This document shows positions 1-7,843 of a stretch of DNA of 12,550 bases, piece after piece. The stretch is from contig JBBQBV010000110.1 of the NCBI GenBank assembly GCA_038318085.1, positions 1 through 12,550 on the forward strand. The letters are read 5' to 3'. How positions within the stretch are numbered: position 1 is the stretch's first letter; each line of letters begins with the position of its first letter. The position numbers and the translations under genes were made by a program. The notes below the pieces were generated by a model that searched no databases, was not told the DNA's origin, and saw only the letters and a program-made list of their open reading frames with translations. The DNA comes from DATLGB01 sp038318085 (lineage in GTDB: Bacteria; Actinomycetota; Thermoleophilia; Solirubrobacterales; Solirubrobacteraceae).

Positions 1-258
1 TCACTGCCTCCCGCGGCGCGGAGCTATGTCATCAAGCAGTCGACGCGTCCGATCCGCACGTCGCGCGATTTCCGCGCCGCCCACTCACTGTGCGCCGGCA
101 ACTGCGCGTTCGACGTGACCAGGGTCGGAGCCACCATCGTCCAGACCGTCACCGACCTGCGGGGCCGGCGCGTCTACTACTACGCGATCGCCGCTCGCGA
201 CAACGTCTCCAGGCGCCTGGGGCCGCGCTCGTCGACGGTCAGCTCCCGCACCACCTGA
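1..258 (+). CDS. C-terminal end of a secreted fibronectin type III-like protein (5' truncated by window)
   Basis: Frame 1 is open from the first base to TGA at 256-258, giving 85 residues with no start in view. The piece reads like the last beta-sandwich domain of an extracellular actinobacterial protein: a Cys-x4-Cys pair (CAGNCAF), then VTRVGATIVQTVTDLRGRRV, then YYYAIAARDNVS, and a final GPRSSTVSSRTT strand that stops at the domain edge. The YYYAIAARDN segment is the typical fibronectin-III strand F/G region. The enzyme or adhesin domain it belonged to lies outside the window, so its job cannot be stated. The gene ends 17 bases before a convergent minus-strand stop at 276. I saw no hairpin with a T-run between them. 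The reading frame is secure; the fold assignment is moderately so. Confidence 0.65.
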   Translation, partial: SLPPAARSYVIKQSTRPIRTSRDFRAAHSLCAGNCAFDVTRVGATIVQTVTDLRGRRVYYYAIAARDNVSRRLGPRSSTVSSRTT

Positions 259-275
259 CGACCGCCAGAGAGGAG

Positions 276-366
276 TCACGCCCGCCGCCGTCGCGGGGCC
301 TCGGCGCCCAGTGCGAGCGCGGCGCTCGCCACGAGCAGCAGGGGGGCCAGCGTCAGGCTGGGGATA
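276..366 (-). pseudogene. possible C-terminal membrane-anchor tail of a lost surface protein
   Basis: Reading the minus strand from about 366 to the TGA at 276-278 gives a ~30-residue tail. It has a Pro/Ser/Thr lead (PVIPSLT), an uninterrupted hydrophobic stretch (LAPLLLVASAALALGA), and then PRRRRA at the very end. A helix followed by a cluster of arginines at the C-terminus is the layout of LPXTG-like and related surface-protein anchors. I see no sorting motif: LT occurs where LPxTG would end, but LPxTG itself is absent. Its upstream part is replaced by the recombinase remnant at 353-532, which overlaps it in another frame, so at best this is an orphaned tail. It could also be a chance hydrophobic reading of GC-rich DNA, which is why confidence is low. 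Confidence 0.28.
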
Positions 367-532
367 ACAGGTGCATGTAGATGCCGGTCGTTCCCGGCGT
401 GGTGTGGCCCATGAGCTGCTCGAGCTCGTGGCGGCGCACGCCGCCGGCGGCGAGGACCGAGGCGTAGGTGTGGCGCAGCACGTGCCAGTGCGGTTGCCCG
501 TCGTGGCTGAGAGTCCACGGCCTCTCGGTGCG
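353..532 (-). pseudogene. tyrosine recombinase (phage-type integrase) C-terminal remnant
   Basis: The minus strand encodes about 59 residues carrying most of the C-terminal catalytic signature of a tyrosine recombinase. HVLRHTYAS (His-x-x-Arg-His box, codons around 484-458) is followed by the spacer VLAAGGV and then LEQLMGHTTP (the second His/Gly box). The nucleophile Tyr is in GIYMHLL (codon 379-377), and TGA lies at 353-355. An intact enzyme would need ~200-300 more residues to the right, including the core-binding domain and the first catalytic Arg. Instead the frame upstream turns into low-complexity sequence that overlaps the regulator gene on the other strand. It is therefore a broken gene, not a small protein. 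No tRNA fragment or attachment repeat is visible beside it. Its orientation is opposite to the integrase at 11753, so the two are not simply halves of one gene. Confidence 0.78.
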
Positions 533-647
533 CGGCGCACTTACTGGATGAGACGACCTTGGATACCGTTCGGTTGGGTGGATCCGGGCAAACGCGATCT
601 CTGGCGCCGGTCGTGCGCTGTCTGGCTGGGGATGCCACGGTTCCCGG

Positions 648-3452
648 GTGTGCGCCCATAGGGCGGACTGTGTGCCGGCGGTGAATGCTGATGTCCTCGA
701 CAGGGCGGTCGAGGCGTTCACGCTGAGCAGTTTCGCGGGCCGGGTACAGGAGCTCGCCGAGCTGGCTGAGCTGCTCGAGCGCTTTCGTCTGATCACGCTC
801 ACGGGCGCGCCCGGTGTCGGCAAGACGCGATTGGCGCGTGAGCTTGCCGAGCGCCACGCAGACCGCGTGGCATTCGTCGATCTGGCTCCGATCGGCGACC
901 CGGCGCTCGTGCCGCGGGCGCTCGCCGCGGCGCTCTCGGTGCAGGAGGTTCCCGGTCATGGCCTGATGGAGAGCGTCGTCGCGCACTTGCGCCGGCCACG
1001 CTTGCTGGTGGTGCTCGACAACTGTGAGCATCTGATCGGCGCGTGCGCGGAGATCGTCGAGTCGCTGCTTGAAGGTTGTACTGGGGTCTCGATCCTGGCA
1101 ACGAGCCGCGAGTCGCTGGCGCTGCGGGCAGAGCGGGTGTGGCCGGTGTCGCCTTTGCCGGTGCCCGATCGCGGCGATGCCGCGCGGCCCGAGGTGCTGC
1201 TGAAATACGCGGCGGTACGCCTGTTCGTCGAGCGGGCGGGCGCTGTGCAATCCAGGTTCGTCCTGAACTCCTACGTGGCTCCGGCCGTCGCGGAGATCTG
1301 CCGGCGCCTGGACGGGATCCCGCTGGCGATCGAGCTCGCCGCCGCCCGCGTCGAGATGCTCACGCCGGCAGACATCGCGCGGCGCCTCGATGATCGCTTC
1401 GGCTTGCTGACCAAGACCAGCCTTGGAGTCGTGCCGCGACACCAGACCCTGCTGGCCGCCTTGGACTGGAGCTACGAGCTGCTTTCGATGGCCGAGAAGG
1501 CGACGCTGCGGCGCCTGTCGGTCTTCGCCGCGGGCTTTGACCTCGAAGCCGCGGAGGCGGTGTGCGCCGGTGGGGATGTCATGGCCGGCGACGTGCAGGA
1601 GTTGCTCGCGGCGCTCGCATCGAAGTCGTTGGTCGTGGACGCGGAGGGCGCCTCCCGCGTCCGATACGGGCTGCTCGAGACGATCAGGGCCTACGCGAGC
1701 GACAGGCTCGAGGAGGCCGGCGAGGCGGCCGGGCTGCGGGAGCGCCACGTCCGTTTCTACCTCGCTTTGGCAGAGCAGGCCGAACCCGAGCTCGCCGGTC
1801 CACACCAAGCGCGCTGGCTTGAGCGCCTCGAAGGCGAGCGGGCCAACCTGCGCTTGGCACTCGAGTGGTCACTCGGTCATGGCCACAGCGAGCGGGCGCT
1901 GCGTCTGGCTGGAGCCCTGGTGCTCTTCTGGCGCGTGCGGTGTCACTTCAGCGAGGGCAGAGAGCTGCTCGAGGCGGCGCTGTCGGCGAGCGACGACGCG
2001 GCGGCGCCCGCTCTGCGCGCCAAGGCGCTGTGGGGGGCCGGGTTCATGGCCTTGATGTCAGGAGACGTCGATGCGGCTATCCCTTCGCTCGAGCAGAGCC
2101 TCAGTATCTTCCGCGAGCACGGCGATCTCCAAGGCTCTGCCCGGGCGCTGCTCATCCTCGGCAACTGCAACCAGAACCGTGCCGGAGGGAGCGTCCTGCC
2201 GCTGGTCGAGGAGAGCGCCGCGCTGGCCCGCGACGTAGGCGACCGGTGGTGCCTTGCCCACGCCCTCGCCATCGCCGGGTTTGAGAACGCCAGCCGCGAT
2301 GGGCTCCCCGCCGCTCGCCCGCTGTTTGCGGAATGCCTCGACTTGGCCCGCCAGGGCGAGGACAAGCAGGGTCTGCGCATTGGCCTGATCGGCCTTGGCT
2401 CTGTCGCGCTCTACCAAGGCGACTACGGCTCGGCTGAGACCCTGCTGGAGGAGGCCCTTGACATCGCTTGGGAACTCGACGAGGACTACACCAAGGCCGA
2501 GGCGCTGCAATACATGGGGTGGCTGTGGCTTGACCGGGGCGACTACGCCCGGGCCCGCGAGCTGCTCACCGAGGCGCGCGGGCTGATTCCCGAACCCGTC
2601 CTCAAGGAAGTCGGCGCTTGCGTGACGCTGCTTGCCAGAGTCGCCCACGCCGCCGGCGACCGCGCCGGTGCGCGCCTGCTCTTCGACGAGGTGCTGGGTC
2701 GCCTCGGGAGCGGCGCGCCCGTCATGGCGCTCCTGTGGAAGGCCGATTTGGCCATCGAGGACGGCGACCCGGGCGAGGCTCGCCGGCTTCTCGACGAAGA
2801 GCTGGCCCGCGCACGGCCGGCCGGCCAGCGGCAGCTGACGGCCGAAGCGCTCCCCGGCCTCGGCCGGCTTGCGCGCGACGCCGGGGAGCTCCGGCGGGCC
2901 GCAGCACTCCACAGCGAGGCCCTCGAGCTCCAGCGCCAGAGCGGCGCTGCCCCCGCGATCGTGGGCTCGCTCGAGGCGCTGGCGGGTTTAGCAGGGGCCG
3001 CCGGGCGCCACCACCATGCCGCGCGGCTGCTTGGGGCAGCGAACACGCTTCGCCAGGAGAACGGTTACGCCCGCGTCCCCTGGGAGTCCGCCCGCGTGGA
3101 TGCCGACCTCGACCACATCCGCCGGTCTCTGTCGAGCGAAGAGCTCCAGACCGCCCTCGCCCAGGGGGCAGCGCTATCGATCGATGAGGCGGCGGCCCAG
3201 GCCTCCAACGGTTCCGGCCAGTTGGCGGCACCCGCCGGCGGCTGGTCGAGCCTGACGCCGGCTGAGCAGCGGATCGCAGCGCTGGCGGCCGACGGGCTGA
3301 CGAACCCGGAGATTGCCGAGCGCCTGTGCGTCACGGCCGGGACCGTGAGTAACCATCTTTCGAACATCTTTTCCAAGCTCGGCGTGAGGACGCGCACAGA
3401 GGTGGCTCGCGAGTTTTGGCGCCAGGAGCAGCCGGCTCCCGAATCGCAATGA
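648..3452 (+). CDS. AfsR/LuxR-type STAND NTPase transcriptional regulator with TPR region and C-terminal HTH
   Basis: This 934-aa protein has the order usual for large actinobacterial LuxR-family ATPases. A short lead FTLSSFAGR-QEL comes first, then Walker A GAPGVGKT (residues 53-60) and Walker B LLVVLDN (about 119-125). ATSRESL (151-157) is the sensor-like motif, and GIPLAIELAAAR is the conserved GLPLA motif of NB-ARC/STAND NTPases. Residues ~390-800 form helical TPR-like repeats (GDYGSAETLLEEAL, GDYARARELL). Residues 868-927 are a LuxR/NarL winged HTH (LTPAEQRIAALAADGLTNPE ... TVSNHLSNIFSKLGV). In this family, ligand or partner binding at the TPR region and nucleotide exchange gate DNA binding by the HTH; that is family knowledge. 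There is no BTAD or cyclase domain. The start is uncertain: GTG 648 is the longest, GTG 672 and GTG 681 are alternatives, and none has a strong ribosome-binding site. It lies 140 bp upstream of the propeller operon, which is a plausible but unproven target. Confidence 0.92.
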   Translation: MCAHRADCVPAVNADVLDRAVEAFTLSSFAGRVQELAELAELLERFRLITLTGAPGVGKTRLARELAERHADRVAFVDLAPIGDPALVPRALAAALSVQEVPGHGLMESVVAHLRRPRLLVVLDNCEHLIGACAEIVESLLEGCTGVSILATSRESLALRAERVWPVSPLPVPDRGDAARPEVLLKYAAVRLFVERAGAVQSRFVLNSYVAPAVAEICRRLDGIPLAIELAAARVEMLTPADIARRLDDRFGLLTKTSLGVVPRHQTLLAALDWSYELLSMAEKATLRRLSVFAAGFDLEAAEAVCAGGDVMAGDVQELLAALASKSLVVDAEGASRVRYGLLETIRAYASDRLEEAGEAAGLRERHVRFYLALAEQAEPELAGPHQARWLERLEGERANLRLALEWSLGHGHSERALRLAGALVLFWRVRCHFSEGRELLEAALSASDDAAAPALRAKALWGAGFMALMSGDVDAAIPSLEQSLSIFREHGDLQGSARALLILGNCNQNRAGGSVLPLVEESAALARDVGDRWCLAHALAIAGFENASRDGLPAARPLFAECLDLARQGEDKQGLRIGLIGLGSVALYQGDYGSAETLLEEALDIAWELDEDYTKAEALQYMGWLWLDRGDYARARELLTEARGLIPEPVLKEVGACVTLLARVAHAAGDRAGARLLFDEVLGRLGSGAPVMALLWKADLAIEDGDPGEARRLLDEELARARPAGQRQLTAEALPGLGRLARDAGELRRAAALHSEALELQRQSGAAPAIVGSLEALAGLAGAAGRHHHAARLLGAANTLRQENGYARVPWESARVDADLDHIRRSLSSEELQTALAQGAALSIDEAAAQASNGSGQLAAPAGGWSSLTPAEQRIAALAADGLTNPEIAERLCVTAGTVSNHLSNIFSKLGVRTRTEVAREFWRQEQPAPESQ

Positions 3453-3484
3453 CGGGCCGCACTTCGCGCATCGGAACCCGCGAG

Positions 3485-3502
3485 ATGTGTCGTATGGCAC
3501 AT
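3485..3502. promoter_or_regulatory. candidate operator dyad upstream of the propeller operon
   Basis: The 140-bp gap between the regulator and the propeller operon contains the dyad ATGTG-N8-CACAT, a size and symmetry compatible with a dimeric HTH regulator. Weak sigma70-like -10 candidates follow (TAGACT at 3524-3529, TATAGC at 3562-3567), but I could not pair either with a convincing -35 box. A five-base dyad will occur by chance in many intergenic regions, so this is a pointer only. Confidence 0.2.
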
Positions 3503-3573
3503 GGTCTTTCGCGTTCACGCTTTTAGACTCTCAGATCGGATGGGGCTGGTGGCCGAAGCTCTATAGCCAACGC

Positions 3574-3581
3574 GGGAGAGG
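3574..3581 (+). promoter_or_regulatory. ribosome binding site of the SBBP/kelch gene
   Basis: GGGAGAGG lies 11 bases before ATG 3593. It is the clearest Shine-Dalgarno in the window, and together with the Arg-rich n-region of the signal peptide it fixes the start of the large propeller gene. Confidence 0.55.
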
Positions 3582-3592
3582 CGTCGCATCCC

Positions 3593-6500
3593 ATGAAGCG
3601 GATCAGAGCTGACGTCCCGGTAGGGACAGCGCTTCCACGACTCGCGCCGCCGCGTTTCGGAGCCCGCCTGTCGGTCGTCGCGCTCGTCGGCACTTTGCTC
3701 GCGGGTGGGATCGTTGCGCTTCCCGGCGTTGCCTCGCTCTCGGGCTCAGGCACCGGTGCGCAAGCGCCGCCTCCGTCCACCGCGACGCTTCAGCACACCG
3801 CTGAGCGCGCGTACGGCAAGCTGCCGCTGCGCTTTGAGGCAAACCGCGGGCAGACCGACTCGCGTGTGAGGTTCATGGCGCGTGGCTCGGGCTACACCCT
3901 GTTCTTGACCCCGCGGGAATCGGTGCTGTCGCTGCAGAAGGCCTTGCCTCATGCCGCGGGCGCGAAGACGCCGGGCACGAACGGGCGCTCAGTGGCGAAG
4001 TCGGCGGTTGCGACTGTGCGCATGCGTCTGGAGGGCGCGAGCGCGCATCCCAGGATCGAGGGCCTGAGCCGTCTGCCGGGCGCCAGTAACTATCTGATGG
4101 GCCGGAATCCCAGGAATTGGCACATGGGCGTGCCCGGTTATGCGCAGGTGCGCTACCGGGATGTCTATCCGGGGGTGGGCCTGGTCTACTACGGGCGTCA
4201 GGGGCGTCTTGAGTACGACTTTCGTGTCGCCCCCGGTGCGAACGCCGGCGCGATCGCGTTCGCGATCTCCGGGGGGCGTGGGCTGACGCTTGACCGGTCG
4301 GGGAATCTGCTCATCGCGACGGCCGCGGGCGCGGTGCGCGAGCTTCGTCCGGTCGTCTATCAGAGCGTGGCCGGCCACCGGCGTGCGGTGGCGGGTCGCT
4401 ACGTGCTCAAGGGGGGCGGTCGGGTGGGGTTTGCGCTCGGTCGCTATGACCACCGCCGGGCGCTGGTGATCGACCCGGCACTGGCCTACTCGACGTATCT
4501 GGGCGGGGGCAGCGGTGGCAATTTCAGCAGCGTCGTCGCGGTCGACTCCTCGGGCGCCGCCTACGTGGCGGGTGCCACCAGCGCGGTCGACTTCCCCACG
4601 ACTACCGGGGCGCTTCAGAGGACCAGGCGGGGCGATCCGGCCGCCATATTCGCGCAGGACGCCTTCGTGACGAAGCTGAGCCCGGCCGGCGATGCGCTGG
4701 TCTACTCGACCTACCTGGGCGGAAACGGCGACGGCGACAGGGGCGGCAACGATACCGCCCAGAGCATCGCCCTGGACTCCTCAGGGCGAGCGTACGTGAC
4801 CGGGGAGACGAAATCGAGCGACTTTCCCACCACCGCCACGGCGTTTCAGAAGACCAAGGCCAGTCCCGCCGACGGGTATTCGACGGACGCCTTCGTGAGT
4901 GTCCTCAAAGCCGACGGCTCGGGGCTTGACTACTCAAGCTTCCTCGGGGGCTCGACCGATTCTTCGGGCAAAAGCATCGCGGTCGACGGCTCCGGTCGTG
5001 CCTACGTCACCGGCTATACGCTGGACAGCGACTTTCCGAACAAGGCCCCGTCCCCAGCGATGCCGCTTCAGGCAAGTCCCGGTGACCCCACCGGCGCGGG
5101 TGACGTGTTCGTCGCGAAGCTCAATCCCGACGCCTCGAGCGGTCCGGGTTCGCTGGTCTACTCGACCTACCTGGGCGGCGACGACTTCGAGGAAGGTACC
5201 GGGATTGCCGTCGATGCGACGGGCAACACGTACGTGGCGGGCGACACGTACTCGACGAACTTCCCCACCCAGAACCCCTTCCAGAGCGCGGCCACCGGTA
5301 ACGGTGACGTGTTCGTAGCCAAGCTGAACCCGACCGGTTCGGCGCTGGCCTATTCCACGTATCTGGGCGGCAGCGACTTCGAGGGAGGTGCCGGGATCGC
5401 GCTGGACCCCGGCGGTGACGCCTACTTGACCGGGTCCACGCGGTCGACCGATTTTCCCGTGACTAGCGGGGCGTTTCAGACCACCCACGCCGGCAACCCG
5501 CCGGTGGACAACAACACCGACGCGTTCGTGACGAAGCTCGCCCCCGACGGGCACAGCCTTGCCTACTCGACCTATCTGGGCGGACCCAACGGCGACGCCG
5601 GGGCCGGGATCGCCGTGACCGCCTCCGGGACGGCCTACGTGGGCGGCGATGCCGATAAACCCCCCGTGATCGAGGCGCCAGGCAGCTTTCCGACCGTGGA
5701 TCCCGTGGCGCCGGCAGCAACCAACGGCGATGCGTTCGTGTCCGCGGTCAAGCCCGACGGCTCGGGTCTGTCGTTCTCGAGCTATCTGGGGGGCGGAGGT
5801 CAGGACCAAGTCGGCGGGTACCAGTCCGGCGGTGGCGTGGCCGTGGATGGAGCGGGGAGCGTCTACCTGGCGGGCACCGCGGTCTCCACTGACTTCCCGA
5901 CGCTGCACGCGTTTCAACCCCAGAACTTCGGTCGCGGGGTTGGTGGCGACAACCCGGAGGCTTTTGTGGTCAAGCTGGCACCGGTTGACGCGGCCGCGCC
6001 GTTGGTGACGGGCCTAAGTGGCCATCGCAGCGGCCCCGCGGGTACGTCGCTTGTGATCACCGGGCACGGCTTCACGGGGGCCAGCGCGGTGCGCTTCGGC
6101 GACGTGGCCGCCTCGACTTTCACGGTCGACTCGGATGCGCGGATCACCGCGACCGCGCCGCCGGGCCCGTCGGGCCCGGTCGCGGTGACGGTGAGCACCC
6201 CCCAGGGGACCTCGCCGCCCAACCCAATCGCCAGGTTCGCCTACGCCCAGGGAACCTGGGATTTGACCGGTTCGCTGCGCGTGCCGCGCCGGTCGGGCCA
6301 GACGGCCACGCTGTTGAGCGACGGAAGGGCGCTCGTCACGGGCGGCCTCAGCCAGAGCAACGACGTGCTGGCCGCGACGGAGCTTTATGACCCGTCGAGT
6401 GATAAGTGGCGTACCACCGAGTCGATGGAGACCGCTCGCCAGGGGTTCACCGCGACCCTGCTCGGCGACGGTCGCGTCCTGGTCGCCGGGGGGCGTGACC

Positions 6501-7843
6501 GGAACTACAGCCCTCTGGCGTCGGCCGAGGTGTATGACCCGGCCAGCGGGTGGAGCCCAACCGGGTCGCTGGCTCTTGGCCGCGTCGATCAGAGCGCGAC
6601 GCTGCTGGCCAAGGGCAGGGTGCTGGTCGTCGGGGGCACCGATGCGAATTACCAGCCGATCGCCTCTGCGGAGCTGTATGACCCCGCCACCGGCAAGTGG
6701 AGCCCGGCCGGCTCGCTGCACGACGCTCGCGACCACCCCACAGCGACCCTGCTTGCCAACGGCAAGGTGCTCGTCGTCGGGGGCAACGGAGCCAGGCGCG
6801 CGCTCGCCTCCGCCGAGCTCTATGACCCGGCCACCAACTCGTGGGCGACGACGGGGTCCCCCGGCGTCGGCCGCTTCGCTCACACCGCGACGCGTCTGAG
6901 CGACGGGCGAGTCCTGGTGGCCGGCGGCGCGGACCGCTCGTTTCATTCCTTGGTCTCCAGCGAGGTCTATGACCCGGCCAGCGGCGATTTTACCCCGGTG
7001 GCAGCCATGGCAAAGCCGCGCGGCGGGGCGGCAGCGGCGCTGCTCTCCGACGGCCGGGTTCTGGTCGCCGGCGGAACCGAGGCAAACAGCGTGCACAACA
7101 CGGCAGAGCTGTATGACCCCGCCACCGGCCGGTGGGGCTCGGCGGGAGTGATGAACCGCTATCGCGGCGGCGAATTCGACGCGGCCGAGGTGTTCGCCCT
7201 GCCGCTGGCGAGTGGCAGGGTGCTGGTGGGCGGCGATTCGCAGTCGTCGGGCGCGACCACCGAGCTGTTCACCCCCGCAAGCCCCTCGACGGCGCCGGCA
7301 CCGGCGGGAGGCGCGACGCCGCCCTCGTCCTCGCAGGCACCCGCAGGCTCGACGACGCACGGTCCCGGACGTCCGGTGATCAGCGGGCTGCGAGCGATCC
7401 CGCCGCGGTTTGTGATCGGGTCGCTGCTGCCGCGTCTGGCTCGCGCGGCGCGGGTGGGAACGATGATCCACTTCACGCTGTCAGAGCGTGCCGCCGTCAG
7501 GCTGTCCTTCGCGCTGCGGCACTCCGGCCGGCGGGTGGGGCATCGCTGTCGTGCGGCGTCCTTCCTGCTGCGCCACCGGCCGCGCTGCAGGCGCTACGTC
7601 ACGGTCCTTCCCAGCGTGCGCGTCGCCCGCGCGCGGGCCGGGGCCAATCGGGTTCGCTTCCAGGGCCGGTTGTCGCGCACGCGCACGCTGCGCCCGGGGC
7701 ACTACCGGCTCACGGCGACCGCGACCGACGCCGCGGGCAACCGCTCGAAGCCAACGCGCACGTCGCTGACCGCGGTCAGGCGGCGGGCGCCGAGGGTGGA
7801 CTCCCGACCGGGCCTGCATGGCACTGCGGGTTACACGGGATGA
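3593..7843 (+). CDS. secreted multi-propeller protein: SBBP repeats, IPT/TIG, kelch repeats, Ig-like C-terminal module
   Basis: This 1416-aa exported protein begins with a long n-region (KR, R, PRFGAR) and the hydrophobic core LSVVALVGTLLAGGIVAL, an apparent signal peptide. Residues ~75-298 match the domain that usually precedes SBBP propellers (LRFEANRGQTDSRVRF ... YRDVYPGVGLVYYG ... LEYDF; DUF7948-like). Residues ~298-800 contain seven SBBP repeats marked by YS(T/S)(Y/F)LGG followed by GxAYVxGxTxSxDFPT. Residues ~802-885 are an IPT/TIG domain (GTSLVITGHGFTGASAVRFG). Residues ~886-1230 contain seven kelch/galactose-oxidase-type repeats marked by ATLLxDGRVLVAGG and AELYDPAT. A Pro/Ala/Ser/Thr linker leads to a final module from residue 1260 (FTLSERAAVRLSF, two Cys, RVRFQGRL, GHYRLTATATDAAGNRS). 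No catalytic motif is seen; a binding or scaffold role outside the cell is likely but unproven. Its TGA overlaps the ATG of the next gene. Confidence 0.9.
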   Translation: MKRIRADVPVGTALPRLAPPRFGARLSVVALVGTLLAGGIVALPGVASLSGSGTGAQAPPPSTATLQHTAERAYGKLPLRFEANRGQTDSRVRFMARGSGYTLFLTPRESVLSLQKALPHAAGAKTPGTNGRSVAKSAVATVRMRLEGASAHPRIEGLSRLPGASNYLMGRNPRNWHMGVPGYAQVRYRDVYPGVGLVYYGRQGRLEYDFRVAPGANAGAIAFAISGGRGLTLDRSGNLLIATAAGAVRELRPVVYQSVAGHRRAVAGRYVLKGGGRVGFALGRYDHRRALVIDPALAYSTYLGGGSGGNFSSVVAVDSSGAAYVAGATSAVDFPTTTGALQRTRRGDPAAIFAQDAFVTKLSPAGDALVYSTYLGGNGDGDRGGNDTAQSIALDSSGRAYVTGETKSSDFPTTATAFQKTKASPADGYSTDAFVSVLKADGSGLDYSSFLGGSTDSSGKSIAVDGSGRAYVTGYTLDSDFPNKAPSPAMPLQASPGDPTGAGDVFVAKLNPDASSGPGSLVYSTYLGGDDFEEGTGIAVDATGNTYVAGDTYSTNFPTQNPFQSAATGNGDVFVAKLNPTGSALAYSTYLGGSDFEGGAGIALDPGGDAYLTGSTRSTDFPVTSGAFQTTHAGNPPVDNNTDAFVTKLAPDGHSLAYSTYLGGPNGDAGAGIAVTASGTAYVGGDADKPPVIEAPGSFPTVDPVAPAATNGDAFVSAVKPDGSGLSFSSYLGGGGQDQVGGYQSGGGVAVDGAGSVYLAGTAVSTDFPTLHAFQPQNFGRGVGGDNPEAFVVKLAPVDAAAPLVTGLSGHRSGPAGTSLVITGHGFTGASAVRFGDVAASTFTVDSDARITATAPPGPSGPVAVTVSTPQGTSPPNPIARFAYAQGTWDLTGSLRVPRRSGQTATLLSDGRALVTGGLSQSNDVLAATELYDPSSDKWRTTESMETARQGFTATLLGDGRVLVAGGRDRNYSPLASAEVYDPASGWSPTGSLALGRVDQSATLLAKGRVLVVGGTDANYQPIASAELYDPATGKWSPAGSLHDARDHPTATLLANGKVLVVGGNGARRALASAELYDPATNSWATTGSPGVGRFAHTATRLSDGRVLVAGGADRSFHSLVSSEVYDPASGDFTPVAAMAKPRGGAAAALLSDGRVLVAGGTEANSVHNTAELYDPATGRWGSAGVMNRYRGGEFDAAEVFALPLASGRVLVGGDSQSSGATTELFTPASPSTAPAPAGGATPPSSSQAPAGSTTHGPGRPVISGLRAIPPRFVIGSLLPRLARAARVGTMIHFTLSERAAVRLSFALRHSGRRVGHRCRAASFLLRHRPRCRRYVTVLPSVRVARARAGANRVRFQGRLSRTRTLRPGHYRLTATATDAAGNRSKPTRTSLTAVRRRAPRVDSRPGLHGTAGYTG
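7370..7843 (+). repeat. C-terminal module, copy 1 (direct repeat with 9376-9846)
   Basis: This 474-bp segment encodes residues 1260-1416 of the SBBP/kelch protein. It aligns along its whole length with 9376-9846, differing by one codon in length. Shared landmarks are GSLLPRLA, ARVGT, the FxLSER strand, two Cys flanking a basic loop, TVLPSVR, the GANRVRFQGRLS strand, TRTLRPGHYRLT and the tail RAPR-x-DSR-x-GL-x-GTAG. The similarity continues to the GGGATGA at the gene end. Confidence 0.88.

Noticed and set aside
276..1808. 510-codon minus-strand frame
   Set aside because: Most of it is antisense to the well-supported STAND regulator and lacks any family motif. Only its last ~30 codons are discussed, as a possible tail.
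6014..7471. 485-codon minus-strand frame antisense to the kelch region
   Set aside because: Periodic low-complexity Arg/Gly/Ala composition mirrors the kelch repeats on the other strand.
7132..7839. Long open frame upstream of ATG 7840, continuous with the RCC1 gene
   Set aside because: It is the +1 shadow of the kelch/C-terminal coding region. It shows no domain pattern, and the signal peptide and ATGA overlap place the true start at 7840.
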